The position numbers were made by a program, and so were the translations under genes. This document shows, in pieces, positions 1 through 9,958 of a stretch of DNA of 64,000 bases. This stretch comes from Nocardioides immobilis. Lineage in GTDB: Bacteria > Actinomycetota > Actinomycetes > Propionibacteriales > Nocardioidaceae. The notes under the pieces are model-generated. The model had not been told where the DNA came from, did no database searches, and worked only from the letters and a program-made list of their open reading frames with translations. The DNA lies in NCBI RefSeq assembly GCF_003515065.1, contig NZ_QXGH01000038.1:1-64000 (forward strand), given 5' to 3'. The stretch's first letter is position 1. Each line of letters opens with the position of its first letter.

Positions 1-449
1 TTCGTCGCCGACCACAATGCAGCCTTCGTGGCGCTGTAGCCATCCCCGACGCCGATCCACGACAGCACGGACAGCACGTTGAGGAGTGCTCCCCCGCCGT
101 TGGAGGCGAGCACCGGCGCAAAGGCATCGGCGACGGCCACGGCACCGAAGAAATTCACCTCGAACAGTTCCCGGAGTCCGTCGCGCGACCCGAGCACGGA
201 AGCACCGTTAGACGCGCCCGCGTTGTTGACCACGAGGGTGACGTCGGCAGCGAGCGCGACCGCAGCCGCCACCGACGCGGGATCGGTGACGTCGAGCGGG
301 AGGGGAACCACTCGGTCGTCGCCCCACTCGCGGGGAGTTCGGGCAGTCGCGTAGACCTTCCGGGCTCCGAGCGCGAGAGCCTGATAGACGAACTCGGTGC
401 CCAGACCCCCATTCGCGCCCGTGACCAGGACGACGTCGGTGACGGTCAT
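1..449 (-). CDS. Short-chain dehydrogenase/reductase (SDR), C-terminal part beyond window edge
   Basis: NAD(P)-dependent oxidoreductase of the classical SDR family; substrate unknown. The frame opens at ATG 449 and runs off the left edge. Near the N-terminus it reads VLVTGANGGLG (the TGxxxGxG cofactor loop), then a DVTD stretch and NNAGASNG (NNAG motif). Close to the edge it reads GDGYSATKAA, which contains the YxxxK catalytic pair. About 150 residues are visible, so roughly the last third is missing. It is codirectional with the thiolase at 617-1834, but a 167-base gap with a hairpin separates them. The family is certain; the role is not. Confidence 0.85.
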   Translation of the reverse strand, partial: MTVTDVVLVTGANGGLGTEFVYQALALGARKVYATARTPREWGDDRVVPLPLDVTDPASVAAAVALAADVTLVVNNAGASNGASVLGSRDGLRELFEVNFFGAVAVADAFAPVLASNGGGALLNVLSVLSWIGVGDGYSATKAALWSAT

Positions 450-506
450 GTCAGATCCTCTCGAATGATGGTGGCGTTGCGAGGCAACCGCCCTCGCACA
501 TGACCT

Positions 507-525
507 GGAGGCCGAATCGGCCTCC
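507..525 (-). terminator. Palindromic hairpin downstream of the thiolase gene
   Basis: GGAGGCCGA-A-TCGGCCTCC is a perfect palindrome with 9-base arms around one central base. It lies between the thiolase stop and the SDR start. There is no T-run, so it may be a rho-independent-like terminator or only a stabilising hairpin; actinobacterial terminators often lack the U-tract. Confidence 0.4.
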
Positions 526-616
526 GCGCCTACGCGTCGCTGAGGCGTGCTTTGCAGATTGCGAGTGCCTCAGGTCGCGTCTTACCGGATAGGCGAGCGT
601 GCTCGGGGCACTCTGG

Positions 617-1834
617 TCAGGACAGCCGCTCGAGAACCATGGCCATCCCCTGGCCGCCTCCTACGCACATGGTCTCGAGGCCGAACTGCTTGTCGTGCCA
701 CTGCAGCGAGTTGATGAGCGTGCTGGTGATCCGGGCGCCGGTCATCCCGAACGGGTGGCCGACCGCGATCGCGCCGCCGTTGACGTTGAGCTTGTCGTGG
801 TCGACACCGAGCTGCCGTGCAGAGGGGATCACCTGGGCTGCAAACGCCTCGTTGATCTCGACGAGGTCGATGTCATCGATCGTCAGCCCGGCACGGGACA
901 GCGCCTGCTTCGAGGCCTCGACCGGGCCAAGGCCCATGATCTCTGGCGAAAGGCCCGAGACTCCGGTGGAGACGATGCGCGCGAGCGGCGTGAGGCCGAG
1001 TGCCTTGGCCTTGGAGTCGGACATGACGACGATGGCGGCGGCGCCGTCGTTGAGCGGACAACAGTTCCCGGCCGTCACTGTTCCGTCGGGCCGGAAGACC
1101 GGCTGCAGCTGCGACAGCGACTCCAGGGTCACACCGGTCCGCGGGCCGTCGTCCTTCGAAACCAGGGTGCCGTCGGGCAGCGTCACGGGAGTGATGTCGC
1201 GCTCCCAGAATCCGTTGGCGACGGCACCCTCGGCCAGGTTCTGGCTCCGGACGCCGAAGGCGTCCTGCTCGGCACGGGTGGTGCCGGTCAGCTGGGCGAC
1301 GTTCTCCGCGGTCTGCCCCATCGAGATGTAGACGTCAGGTAGCTCGGCGGTGGTGCGCGGGTCCACCCAGGTCTGGCCGCCGGCGGCGAGTTTCTCGGTG
1401 CGCCGCTGGGCGAGGTCGAAGAGGGGGTTCTGTGTGTCCGGGAATCCGTCAGCGTTGCCTTTCGTGAATCGGCTCACCGCCTCGACCCCCGCCGAGACGA
1501 ACACGTCGCCCTCCCCCGCCTTGATCGCGTGGAACGCCATCCGGGTGCTCTGCAGGCTGGAGGAGCAGTAGCGGTTGACCGTCGTACCTGGCAGGTGGTC
1601 CATGCCCGCCAGGACAGCGACCACGCGGGCCAGGTTGAAGCCGGACTCTCCCCCTGGCTGGCCACATCCGAGCACCAGATCGTCAATCTCACGCGGGTCG
1701 AGCGCTGGGACCTTGGCCAGTGCTGCGTGCAGCATCTGCAGAGTCAGCTCGTCGGGACGCATGTCTTTCAGCGACCCCTTGGACGCCCGGCCGATGGGCG
1801 AGCGAGCAGTGGCGACGATGACGGCTTCGGGCAT
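617..1834 (-). CDS. Acetyl-CoA C-acyltransferase (thiolase)
   Basis: Thiolase, 405 codons, cleaving 3-ketoacyl-CoA in beta-oxidation. Visible motifs are VNRYCSSSLQS with the nucleophilic Cys near residue 92, NEAFAAQ, GGAIAVGHPFGMTGAR with the catalytic His, and C-terminal CVGGGQGMA with the second Cys. The reading frame extends further upstream, but ATG 1834 is chosen because AAGGAGA lies 8 bases before it and MPEAVIVATARSPIGR is the normal family N-terminus. It closely resembles the thiolase at 30791-32008, with long identical runs such as SLKDMRPD and INSLQWHDKQFG. It lies 70 bases beyond the pntB stop in the same direction, so co-transcription is possible. Confidence 0.93.
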   Translation of the reverse strand: MPEAVIVATARSPIGRASKGSLKDMRPDELTLQMLHAALAKVPALDPREIDDLVLGCGQPGGESGFNLARVVAVLAGMDHLPGTTVNRYCSSSLQSTRMAFHAIKAGEGDVFVSAGVEAVSRFTKGNADGFPDTQNPLFDLAQRRTEKLAAGGQTWVDPRTTAELPDVYISMGQTAENVAQLTGTTRAEQDAFGVRSQNLAEGAVANGFWERDITPVTLPDGTLVSKDDGPRTGVTLESLSQLQPVFRPDGTVTAGNCCPLNDGAAAIVVMSDSKAKALGLTPLARIVSTGVSGLSPEIMGLGPVEASKQALSRAGLTIDDIDLVEINEAFAAQVIPSARQLGVDHDKLNVNGGAIAVGHPFGMTGARITSTLINSLQWHDKQFGLETMCVGGGQGMAMVLERLS

Positions 1835-1904
1835 CGGAGAATCTCCTTGATTGACTAGGTAGGTGGGCGATTGCCTCGACGAACCCGCTGGCGCGTTAGG
1901 CACT

Positions 1905-3329
1905 TCAGAGCGCGTGAAGGATGTCTTCCACGCGGTCCTTGGCGTCGCCGAAGAGCATCGCGGAGTTCTCGCGGAAGAACAGCGGGTTCTGTACGCCGGC
2001 GTACCCCGAGGCCATGGAGCGTTTGAACACGATGACGTCGTCGGCGTTCCACACGGTGAGGACGGGCATGCCAGCGATGGGGCTGAACGGGTCCTCGGTG
2101 GCGGCCGGGTTGACGGTGTCGTTGGCGCCGATCACGAGTACGACGGCGGTGTCGTCGAAGTCCTCGTTGATCTCGTCCATCTCGAGCACGATGTCGTAGG
2201 GCACCTTGGCCTCGGCGAGCAGAACGTTCATGTGGCCGGGGAGGCGCCCAGCGACGGGGTGGATGCCGAAGCGGACGTCGACGCCGCGGTCACGTAGCTT
2301 GCGGGTGAGCTCGGCGACGCCATGCTGGGCTTGGGCGACCGCCATGCCGTAGCCGGGGGTGATGATCACCGAGTCAGCGGCACCGAGCATCTCGGCGACC
2401 TCCTCGGCGGTGACCTCGCGGTGGTCGCCGTAGTCCCTATCGTCCGACGGGCCGGCCTCGATGCCGAAGCCACCGGCGATGACGGAGATGAACGAGCGGT
2501 TCATCGCCTTGCACATGATGTACGACAGGTACGCACCGGACGAGCCGACCAGGGCGCCGGTGATGATCAGCAGGTCGTTCTCGAGCAGGAAGCCCGAGGC
2601 GGCCGCGGCCCAGCCGGAGTAGCTGTTCAGCATCGACACGACGACCGGCATGTCGCCGCCGCCGATCGAGGCGACCAGGTGCCAGCCGAGCAGCAAGGCG
2701 AGGGTCGTAACCACGACCAGCAGCCACAACTGCGGGTCGATGACGAACCACATGGTGAGCGCGAAAAACGCGGCGAGTGCGCCCAGGTTCAGGAAGTTCT
2801 TGCCCGGCAGCATCATCGGGTTGGACTTGATCCGCGCGGACAGCTTGAGGAACGCGACGATCGAGCCGGTGAAGGTCACCGCACCGATGAAGACGCCGAT
2901 GAAGACCTCGGCGGAGTGGATGCCGAGCAGGTCCTCGAAGCGGAGCTCGTCGGCTGCGTGACCGTTGATGTCGTGCTCGACGTGCAGGAAGCCGTTCCAG
3001 CCAACGAGTACCGCAGCCAGACCGACGAAGGAGTGCAGCAGCGCGATCAGCTCGGGCATTCCGGTCATCTCAACCACGCGCGCGCGGTAGAGGCCGATCG
3101 CTGCACCGATGGCAGTCGCACCGATCAGGATCGCGAGCCCGGAGCCTTCGATGTCACGGTCAACCGCGAGCGCGATCGTGGCCGCGAGGGCGGTGGCCAT
3201 GCCGGCCATGCCGAAGTTGTTGCCGACCTTGGCCGTCTCGTGCTTGGAGAGGCCGGCCAGCGCCAGGATGAAGAGAAGGGCAGCGACGATGTACGCCGAC
3301 TGCGCGACGGTTGCGATGTCGAGATCCAT
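1905..3329 (-). CDS. pntB: NAD(P) transhydrogenase subunit beta
   Basis: Membrane beta subunit of the proton-translocating transhydrogenase, which moves hydride between NADH and NADP+ coupled to proton flow. It is 474 residues, the usual length. The N-terminal two thirds are hydrophobic segments (for example [14 protein letters not shown] and SVIAGGFG), and the C-terminal third is the soluble NADP-binding domain III with [33 protein letters not shown] and [12 protein letters not shown]. It starts 3 bases after the pntA stop with GAGGAGC as ribosome site, so the two are co-translated. Supplying NADPH would suit the reductive and F420-linked genes nearby, but that link is inference. Confidence 0.96.
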   Translation of the reverse strand: MDLDIATVAQSAYIVAALLFILALAGLSKHETAKVGNNFGMAGMATALAATIALAVDRDIEGSGLAILIGATAIGAAIGLYRARVVEMTGMPELIALLHSFVGLAAVLVGWNGFLHVEHDINGHAADELRFEDLLGIHSAEVFIGVFIGAVTFTGSIVAFLKLSARIKSNPMMLPGKNFLNLGALAAFFALTMWFVIDPQLWLLVVVTTLALLLGWHLVASIGGGDMPVVVSMLNSYSGWAAAASGFLLENDLLIITGALVGSSGAYLSYIMCKAMNRSFISVIAGGFGIEAGPSDDRDYGDHREVTAEEVAEMLGAADSVIITPGYGMAVAQAQHGVAELTRKLRDRGVDVRFGIHPVAGRLPGHMNVLLAEAKVPYDIVLEMDEINEDFDDTAVVLVIGANDTVNPAATEDPFSPIAGMPVLTVWNADDVIVFKRSMASGYAGVQNPLFFRENSAMLFGDAKDRVEDILHAL

Positions 3330-3332
3330 CGT

Positions 3333-4859
3333 TCAGCTCCTCGAGAACATGCTGAGCATGCGACGGGTCACGGCGAAGCCGCCGAAGACGTTGATGGAGG
3401 CCAGCAGGATCGCCGCGCCGGCGACCGCCGTGACCGCGGTGTCGTTCTGGCCGATCTGGAGCAGGGCACCGACCACGATGATCCCGGAGATCGCGTTGGT
3501 GACCGACATCAGCGGGGTGTGCAGCGCGTGGTGCACATGCCCGATCACGTAGTAGCCGATCACGATCGCCAGCGCGAACACCGTCAGATGCACCTGCAGC
3601 GCCGCCGGCGAGATCGCGATCAGCGCAAAGAGCGCAGCCGCAGCTGAGAACACGATGCCCATCCGGCGCCCCGAAGACATGTGCGCCTTCGCCTTCGACT
3701 CCTCCTGCTCCACCGGAACGGCCGGCGCCACGGGAGCCGCGGAGACCTGGACGGGCGGCGGCGGCCACGTCGACTCGCCATCGCGGACCACAGTGATGGA
3801 GCGCTGCACGACGTCGTCGAAGTCGAGGACGAGCTCACCGTCCTTCTCCGGTGTCATCAGCTTCATCAGGTTGACCAGGTTGGTGCCGTAGAGCTGCGAC
3901 GCCTGCGCGGCCAGGCGGCCCGCGAGGTCGGTGTAGCCGATAATCGTCACGCCGTTGGCGGTCACCACCGCCTGGTCCTTGACCGTGCCCTCGACGTTGC
4001 CACCGTTAGCGGCGGCCATGTCCACGATCACGCTGCCCGGCTTCATGGACGCCACCATCTCCGCGGTGATGATCCGCGGCGCCGGACGACCCGGGATCAA
4101 CGCGGTGGTGATGATGATGTCGACATCGGCGGCCTGTTCGGCATACAGCTTCGCCTCCAACGCCTGGTAGTCCTCACCCATCTCCTTGGCATAGCCGGTC
4201 GCCGACACCTCGACCTCCGGCGACTCGATCGACAGGTACTCACCAGCCAGGGACTTGACCTGGTCGGCCACCTCCGGACGCGGGTCGGTCGCGCGCACGA
4301 TCGCGCCCATCGCCCCGGCCGCACCGATCGCGGCCAAACCAGCAACCCCCGCACCGACCACCAACACCTTGGCCGGCGGGACCTTGCCCGCCGCAGTGAC
4401 CTGGCCGGTGAAGAAGCGTCCGAAGACATTCGCGGCCTCCACGACCGCGCGGTAGCCGGCGATGTTGGCCATCGACGACAAAACGTCCAGCGACTGCGCC
4501 CGGCTGATCCGCGGGACCGCGTCCATCGCCAGCGCGGTGATCGGGCGCTTGCCCAGATCCGCGACCAGCTCCTCGTCCAGGCGCGCGTTCAGGATCGCGA
4601 CCAGCGTCGTGCCCGGCTTCAACGCGTCCAGTTGAGCGGGCGCGGGCGCGTTCACACCGAAGACGATGTCGGCCTCGGCGATCGAACCGACCCTCGCCCC
4701 GGCCTCGGCGTACACCTCGTCGGGAAAGCTCGACGCGGCACCCGCACCCGGCTCGACCACCACGTCGTAACCCAGCTTCAAAAGCTGAGCCACGGTCGCA
4801 GGAGTGGCCGACACGCGGCTCTCGCCGGGGCGCGCCTCCTTGAGGACTCCGATCAACAT
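3333..4859 (-). CDS. pntA: NAD(P) transhydrogenase subunit alpha, fused alpha1-alpha2 form
   Basis: Alpha subunit, 508 residues. It carries an N-terminal NAD-binding domain ([45 protein letters not shown]) and a C-terminal membrane domain of about four segments ([39 protein letters not shown]). Some bacteria split these into PntAA and PntAB; here they are one polypeptide joined by a Pro/Val/Ala-rich linker near residues 365-390. It is the first gene of the pntAB pair. An AAAGG ribosome site precedes ATG 4859, and a short CGACCC-TGAT-GGGTCG hairpin sits in the leader at 4882-4897. Confidence 0.96.
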   Translation of the reverse strand: MLIGVLKEARPGESRVSATPATVAQLLKLGYDVVVEPGAGAASSFPDEVYAEAGARVGSIAEADIVFGVNAPAPAQLDALKPGTTLVAILNARLDEELVADLGKRPITALAMDAVPRISRAQSLDVLSSMANIAGYRAVVEAANVFGRFFTGQVTAAGKVPPAKVLVVGAGVAGLAAIGAAGAMGAIVRATDPRPEVADQVKSLAGEYLSIESPEVEVSATGYAKEMGEDYQALEAKLYAEQAADVDIIITTALIPGRPAPRIITAEMVASMKPGSVIVDMAAANGGNVEGTVKDQAVVTANGVTIIGYTDLAGRLAAQASQLYGTNLVNLMKLMTPEKDGELVLDFDDVVQRSITVVRDGESTWPPPPVQVSAAPVAPAVPVEQEESKAKAHMSSGRRMGIVFSAAAALFALIAISPAALQVHLTVFALAIVIGYYVIGHVHHALHTPLMSVTNAISGIIVVGALLQIGQNDTAVTAVAGAAILLASINVFGGFAVTRRMLSMFSRS

Positions 4860-5113
4860 GATCGCTGCAGCCTTTCTGTCGCGACCCTGATGGGTCGTTG
4901 AGTGGCCTCTTGCTCCCTCGACGCGGTTACTGGCGTCGTCAGCAAGGGGCGTAGATCAAGTCCGCCGGAACCTCGCCATGCACAGCGGTGGATGCTCAGG
5001 GGTGCGGAGCGGAACCACAACGTCCTGTGTGCCGCCGACGACGAGCCCGGGCGTGTCGGGGATCGCGGCCCTGCGGTGGAAATGGGGCTGGTACTGGGTC
5101 ACGGGAATCGGGC

Positions 5114-6166
5114 TCAGTCGGCAATCTCGTGGACCAGCTCGATGGCGCGGCCCAGGGTGGCGAGCCGGGCGTCGAGCGTGTCCCCGGCCGGGTACATGCG
5201 GACCGTGTCGACGCCGGCGGCGTGCCACACCTTCAACCGATCACGGACCATCGACTCGGTGCCGATGAGCGTGGTGGCGAGGACCATCTCGTCGGTGACC
5301 AGCTCGGCGGCGCCGTCACGATCGCCCCCCTGCCAGCGTTCGTGGACCTCAGCGGCCTTCTCGGCCCAACCCTGACGGCTGTAGGCCTGGTTGTAGAAGT
5401 TCGTCGAGGCCGAGCCCATCCCGCCGAGGCTGAAGGCCAGCTCCTTCTTGCGACTGGCGACGATCTCGTGCAGGGCATCCTCGTCGGGCACGAAGTTCAC
5501 CTCTGCTCCTTGGCAGACGTCCAGGTCCTGTCGCTTGCGGCCGGACATGGCAAGGCCGTTGTCCAGGTGGGAGAAGTACGCCTCGGCGGCACCTTCGGGC
5601 ACGAAGCTCGTGCCCAGCCAGCCGTCGGCGATCTCGCCGGTGAGGGTGAGCATCTTCGGTGACAGAGTGGCGAGGTAGATCGGGATGGGGTGCTCGGCTC
5701 GAGCGGAGAGGCGCATCGGCTTGCCCTCTCCGTCGGGGAGGGGGATCTGATAGACGCTGCCGGAGTAGGAGATCTTCTCCCCGGTGAACGCGCTACGGAC
5801 GACCTCGACGGTCTCCCGCATGCGGGTCAACGGGCGGGCGTGCGGGATGCCGTGCAGGCCCTCGATGACCTGGGGGCCGGAGGCACCCAGGCCGAGCAGG
5901 AACCGGCCTTCGGACAGGTTCGACAGCGTGATGGCTGCCTGGGCGATGGCCACGGGAGTTCGGGTGCCGATCTGGATGATGCCGGAGCCCAGCTGCATCC
6001 GCTCGGTCCGCGCCGCGTAGTAACCGAGCGCCGATGGCGCGTCGGACCCCCACGCCTCGGCAACGAGCAACAGGTCGAGACCGAGCTTCTCGGCCTCGAC
6101 GACGAAGTCCGCCTGGCTCTGCCAGCCGTCCGGGCCCGATGCTTCGATCGAGGTGGCGGTGCGCAT
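5114..6166 (-). CDS. LLM-class F420-dependent oxidoreductase
   Basis: Luciferase-like TIM-barrel flavin/F420 oxidoreductase, 350 residues; substrate unknown. Family signatures include EAWGSDAPSALGYYA, LGSGIIQIGTRTPVA, LSEGRFLLGLGASGPQV and IPIYLATLSPKM. The open frame continues upstream but ATG 6166 is chosen because it overlaps the preceding stop by one base (TGATG) and starts MRTATSIEASGPDG. It is the last gene of the leftward F420 operon. It resembles the second LLM protein at 9959-11029 in layout (both have NFYNQ and a C-terminal TLIGT stretch), so the two are likely diverged paralogues. Cofactor F420 rather than FMN is inferred from the adjacent fbiC and cofC. Confidence 0.9.
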   Translation of the reverse strand: MRTATSIEASGPDGWQSQADFVVEAEKLGLDLLLVAEAWGSDAPSALGYYAARTERMQLGSGIIQIGTRTPVAIAQAAITLSNLSEGRFLLGLGASGPQVIEGLHGIPHARPLTRMRETVEVVRSAFTGEKISYSGSVYQIPLPDGEGKPMRLSARAEHPIPIYLATLSPKMLTLTGEIADGWLGTSFVPEGAAEAYFSHLDNGLAMSGRKRQDLDVCQGAEVNFVPDEDALHEIVASRKKELAFSLGGMGSASTNFYNQAYSRQGWAEKAAEVHERWQGGDRDGAAELVTDEMVLATTLIGTESMVRDRLKVWHAAGVDTVRMYPAGDTLDARLATLGRAIELVHEIAD

Positions 6167-6678
6167 CACTCGCTCGCCTCCAGCCGCTGCTTGATACCTG
6201 CGAGGTTCTGGGTCATGCCCTGCTCGAACTCCTTGAGTCGGACGTACACGATCTTCTGCTCCTTCTCCGGCATCCGGTCGATGGCGAAGGACAGGCCGGA
6301 TCGGCCCGGGCCGAGCTGGGCCCACTGCGACAGCTGCGTGCCCGCGTCCTTCGGCTCGAGCCGGAACCGCCAGATCGCTGTCGGCTGGTCGGGATCCTCA
6401 ACCGCCCAGGCGAACACCCTGCCGGGCTCGTACTCGACGACGTACGAGGTGGTCTGCCACTCCCCCAGCGACTCGTGCTTGCTACGACCGATGAACCGGT
6501 GGCCGACGGCAGGCTCGGTGACCCCGTCGAGCCACTCCACCGACTGGAGCTCCGCGCTCAGGGTCGGCATCATCTCGATGTCGGAGACCAACGCCCACAC
6601 CTTCTCCGGCGGGGCGTCGATCCAGGTCTCCACCTCGACCGTTGGCGTGTCCGCGTAAAGCGCGCCCGTCCACTCCAT
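6166..6678 (-). CDS. SRPBCC (START/PYR-like) family protein
   Basis: Small helix-grip protein of about 170 residues with a polyketide-cyclase/START-like fold, probably binding a hydrophobic ligand. It shows VEVETWIDAPPEKVWALVSDIE at the N-terminus and a mid-protein SKHESLGEWQTTSYVVEYEPG stretch (quoted pieces are typical of the family strand pattern). ATG 6678 is preferred over the longer 6714 start because GGAGGT lies about 8 bases upstream. It overlaps the downstream LLM gene by one base. No catalytic residues can be assigned; a carrier or cyclase role for the pathway intermediate is speculation. Confidence 0.8.
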   Translation of the reverse strand: MEWTGALYADTPTVEVETWIDAPPEKVWALVSDIEMMPTLSAELQSVEWLDGVTEPAVGHRFIGRSKHESLGEWQTTSYVVEYEPGRVFAWAVEDPDQPTAIWRFRLEPKDAGTQLSQWAQLGPGRSGLSFAIDRMPEKEQKIVYVRLKEFEQGMTQNLAGIKQRLEASE

Positions 6679-6731
6679 ACCAGAGACCTCCATGTCGACA
6701 TCGAACCCAGCCACTTTTGTGGTCGTGACCT

Positions 6732-7382
6732 CTAGAGTTGCTTATTAAGACCCACCCTGTCAAGCCCGAAGTCCTCGACGGCGTGCGCCGTAATTGCTCC
6801 CACGCCGATACCGAGCGCGACGCCAAGATCCGCCTGGGTGTCCACGTCGCATCGAGCACGAGGCTCGTCCGCGGCGACCGGCGTGGCACCGGTCGCAACG
6901 TGCTGATGGAAGGACCTCTCTCCGAACCGGGGCCGCGCGCGGCAGCCCGGCGCGGTGGTCAACAGGGTCGATCCGATGCCCTCGCGGTCAGCGACCACCG
7001 CGGCCGGGTGTCGCGCAGCTGCGTCCAACACACGCTGCAGGACGTGGGAGGTCAGGCACGGCAGGTCTGCCATCAACATCGCCGTCCACGTGTCGCCGGA
7101 CCTGCCGGCGCCCATGCCGTGCAGGAAGGCGCTGTTCAGGCCGAGCCCCGGATCACGGAGTACGACGGCGCCCACAGCCCGCGCCAAATGCGCGAGGGAC
7201 GGGTCGTCGCTGACCAGCACCACCTCGCTCACGCCGGGTGCGCCACCGACGGCCTTGAGCACGTCTCGGGCCATCGCCAGCGCCAAGCCTTGACGCGCTT
7301 CCTCGCCCAGCGGCCGGAGCCGAGACTTGGCGACATCGAGCCGGCGCGCACAGATCACCACTCGCCAGGGATGGCCGTTCAC
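6732..7382 (-). CDS. cofC: 2-phospho-L-lactate (or phosphoenolpyruvate) guanylyltransferase, F420 biosynthesis
   Basis: CofC/FbiD-type nucleotidyltransferase that makes the activated precursor for the F420 side chain. The start chosen is GTG 7382, one base after the fbiC stop, giving about 216 residues, the usual size. Motifs: WRVVICARRLDVAKSRL near the N-terminus (the LxxAKSRL signature), LALAMARDVL, VLVSDDPSL, and TAMLMADLPCLT with the metal-binding Asp. The Ser-Gly-Arg-rich upstream extension to 7472 overlaps fbiC and is unlikely to be translated. Sitting directly after fbiC strongly supports the F420 role. Confidence 0.9.
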   Translation of the reverse strand: MNGHPWRVVICARRLDVAKSRLRPLGEEARQGLALAMARDVLKAVGGAPGVSEVVLVSDDPSLAHLARAVGAVVLRDPGLGLNSAFLHGMGAGRSGDTWTAMLMADLPCLTSHVLQRVLDAAARHPAAVVADREGIGSTLLTTAPGCRARPRFGERSFHQHVATGATPVAADEPRARCDVDTQADLGVALGIGVGAITAHAVEDFGLDRVGLNKQL

Positions 7383-7383
7383 G

Positions 7384-9954
7384 TCAGTCCGAGAGGGGGT
7401 CGTGGCCGTCCGCAGCGACGAAGCCGTAGGTCGTCGTCCGCTGGCGGACGGGTCGCCCGACGCCCGCCGCAACGTCGGTGAGCTCGCTGACCGTCTTGGC
7501 CGAGCCGTGCTCGGAGCCGGCCATCCGGGAGATGGTCTCCTCCATCAGCGTGCCGCCGACGTCGTTGGCACCCGCCCGGAGCATGGCTTGGGTGCCCTCG
7601 ACACCGAGCTTGACCCAAGAGGTCTGGATGTTGTCGATGCGCCCGTGCAGCATGATCCGGGCCATGGCATGGACGGCCAGGTTGTCGCGCAGAGTTGGGC
7701 CCGGACGGGCAACGCCAGCCAGATAGATCGGCGAGCTGGTGTGCACGAACGGCAGCGGTACGAACTCGGTGAAGCCGCCCGTCTCGTCCTGGAGCCGACC
7801 GATCACGCGCAGATGGCTGACCCAGTGGCGAGGATCGTCGACGTGGCCGTACATCATCGTGGAGCTCGACCGCAGGCCGACCTTGTGGGCGGTGCTGACG
7901 ACCTCGATCCACGTGGCAGTCGGCAGCTTGCCCTTGGTCAGGATCCAGCGCACCTCGTCGTCGAGGATCTCCGCGGCGGTGCCCGGGATCGTGTCGAGTC
8001 CGGCCTCGCGGGCCCGGATCAGGAAGTCCTCGAAGCTCAGGCCCGTGCGCGACGAGCCGTTCACGATCTCCATCGGCGAGAACGCGTGGACGTGCATCTC
8101 CGGCACGCGTTGTTTCACAGCCGCGGCGAGGTCGAAGTACGCCGTGCCGGGCAGCTCGGGGTCGATGCCGCCCTGCATGCAGACCTCGGTCGCGCCCAGC
8201 CCCCAGGCTTCCTCGGCGCGGTCGGCGACCTGCTCGAGTGAGAGCGAGTACGCGTCTGCATCGGTACGTCGCTGAGCGAACGCGCAGAACCGGCACCCGA
8301 CGTAGCAGACGTTGGTGAAGTTGATGTTGCGGTTGACGACGTACGTCACCTCGTCGCCGACCGTGTCGCGGCGCAGGTCGTCGGCCAGCCGCACCACCTC
8401 GCGCAGCAGGTCGCCCTCGGCCGTCATCAACGTCAGCGCGTGCTCGTCGGACAGGTTGCCGGGGTCCTTCTCGGCCGCGCGCAACGCGGATAGTCCCTGA
8501 CGATCCTGTCGTGAACCGGGCCGACCGACGACAGAATCGTCAGGGACTACCCCGATTTCGGCGGTCGAGCGCGCTGCCGCCTTCACCTCGTCCCAGTCGC
8601 CGTAAACCGTGGTGAAGTCGCTGCGGCGGTCCTCGGTGCGACCCTCGGTGTCGACGGCGGCATGCAGATCGGTCCTTCCAGCGGACTCGAAGCCGCCGTC
8701 GGGCTCCTGCCACGGATGGGGCTGCGGGCGGACGCCAGGCCGGGCCAAGCCGGAGTCGTCGGCGAGGGCGGCGACGTGAGCGGAGATGCGAGGGTCGAGC
8801 CAGGGCTCGCCCTGGACGACGTACTCCGGATGCACGGTCAGCCGTGGGCGCAGCTCGAAGCCGCAGGAGTCGGTGATCGAGCGCAGGCGCTCCAGGGAGG
8901 GCCAGGGCCGCTCGGGGTTCACGTGGTCCGGGGTGAGTGGGGAGACACCGCCCCAGTCGTCGACGCCCGCGGCGAGTAGGGCCGCGCACTCGTTGGGGTC
9001 GACCAGGTTCGGCGGCGCCTGAACCCTCATTCTCGGGCCCATCACAATCCGGGTGACCGCGATGGCTGCACGGTATTCGTCCAGGTCGAGGTCGTCGACG
9101 TGCCGCATCGCGGTGTCGGGCTTGGCTCGGAAGTTCTGGACGATCACCTCCTGCAGCGCGCCGTAGCGGCGGGCGTTGGCACGCAACGCGAAGATCGTCT
9201 CGGCCCGTTCGGCCAGGGTCTCGCCGATGCCGACCAGCAGGCCCGAGGTGAAGGGCACCGACAACCGGCCGGCGTCTTCGAGCACCCGGAGCCGGATCGC
9301 TGGATCCTTGTCCGGTGAGCCGTAGTGGGCCTCGCCCTTGCTCTCGAACAGCCGCCGCGATGTCGTCTCGAGCATCATGCCCATCGACGGCGAGACCGGC
9401 TTGAGCCGGTTGATCTCCTCCCACGACATCACCCCTGGATTGAGGTGCGGCAGCAGCCCGGTCTCCTCCAGGACCCGCACCGCCATCGCCCGCAGGTAGG
9501 CCAGCGTGGAGTCATAGCCCTGTTCGTCAAGCCACGCCCGCGCCTCCGGCCACCGGTCCTCAGGACGGTCGCCGAGGGTGAACAGCGCCTCCAGACAGCC
9601 CAGCTCCGCGCCCTGGCGGGCGATGTTGAGGATCTCGTCGGGAGAAAGGTACGGCGCCCGGCCCTCCCGAGCCCCATGGGCGGGAGTCTCCACAAACGTG
9701 CAGTAGTGGCACCGGTCCCGGCACAGCCGGGTCACCGGGATGAACACCTTCGGCGAGTACGTCACCACCCCTGGACGGCCGGCCGCCACTAGTCCCGCAT
9801 CACGGACGCGGGTCGCCACCGTGCACAGCCGGTCGAGCTCGGGGCCGGTCGCTGCCAGCAGTGCGGTGGCCTCGTTCTCATCGAGCGCGGCACCACGCTC
9901 AGCTCGAGCGAGCGCGCGGCGCACCTCGGCCGGCCTGACCCCAGTGGCTTCCAT
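7384..9954 (-). CDS. fbiC: 7,8-didemethyl-8-hydroxy-5-deazariboflavin (FO) synthase, bifunctional
   Basis: Fused CofG-CofH radical SAM enzyme, 856 residues, forming the F420 chromophore FO from tyrosine and the pyrimidine intermediate of riboflavin synthesis. Two CxxxCxxC iron-sulphur motifs are visible: CRDRCHYC (Cys78, 82, 85) in the CofG half, and CYVGCRFC (about 549-556) in the CofH half. Ordered CofH motifs include [12 protein letters not shown] and HAFSPMEI. The linker between halves carries a 59-base inverted-repeat element in frame (see 8491-8549). It is followed by cofC after one base and preceded by an LLM oxidoreductase with a 4-base gap, so it belongs to a catabolic-looking operon rather than standing alone. 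Confidence 0.96.
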   Translation of the reverse strand: MEATGVRPAEVRRALARAERGAALDENEATALLAATGPELDRLCTVATRVRDAGLVAAGRPGVVTYSPKVFIPVTRLCRDRCHYCTFVETPAHGAREGRAPYLSPDEILNIARQGAELGCLEALFTLGDRPEDRWPEARAWLDEQGYDSTLAYLRAMAVRVLEETGLLPHLNPGVMSWEEINRLKPVSPSMGMMLETTSRRLFESKGEAHYGSPDKDPAIRLRVLEDAGRLSVPFTSGLLVGIGETLAERAETIFALRANARRYGALQEVIVQNFRAKPDTAMRHVDDLDLDEYRAAIAVTRIVMGPRMRVQAPPNLVDPNECAALLAAGVDDWGGVSPLTPDHVNPERPWPSLERLRSITDSCGFELRPRLTVHPEYVVQGEPWLDPRISAHVAALADDSGLARPGVRPQPHPWQEPDGGFESAGRTDLHAAVDTEGRTEDRRSDFTTVYGDWDEVKAAARSTAEIGVVPDDSVVGRPGSRQDRQGLSALRAAEKDPGNLSDEHALTLMTAEGDLLREVVRLADDLRRDTVGDEVTYVVNRNINFTNVCYVGCRFCAFAQRRTDADAYSLSLEQVADRAEEAWGLGATEVCMQGGIDPELPGTAYFDLAAAVKQRVPEMHVHAFSPMEIVNGSSRTGLSFEDFLIRAREAGLDTIPGTAAEILDDEVRWILTKGKLPTATWIEVVSTAHKVGLRSSSTMMYGHVDDPRHWVSHLRVIGRLQDETGGFTEFVPLPFVHTSSPIYLAGVARPGPTLRDNLAVHAMARIMLHGRIDNIQTSWVKLGVEGTQAMLRAGANDVGGTLMEETISRMAGSEHGSAKTVSELTDVAAGVGRPVRQRTTTYGFVAADGHDPLSD
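8491..8549. repeat. Intragenic inverted-repeat element inside the fbiC linker
   Basis: Left arm 8491-8512 begins TAGTCCCTGACGAT; right arm 8528-8549 ends ATCGTCAGGGACTA. The 22-base arms are complementary at 21 of 22 positions, around a 15-base loop (8513-8527). It is in frame with fbiC and encodes about residues 469-488, between the CofG and CofH halves. No second copy was noticed by eye in this window. It resembles small palindromic elements that insert into tolerant sites of proteins, but its identity as a mobile repeat is inference. Confidence 0.75.
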
Positions 9955-9958
9955 CGGA

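Noticed and set aside
2322-3647. Plus-strand open frame of 441 codons opposite pntAB
   Set aside because: Low-complexity Arg/Asp/Gly composition and full overlap with pntB and pntA, which have all their motifs.
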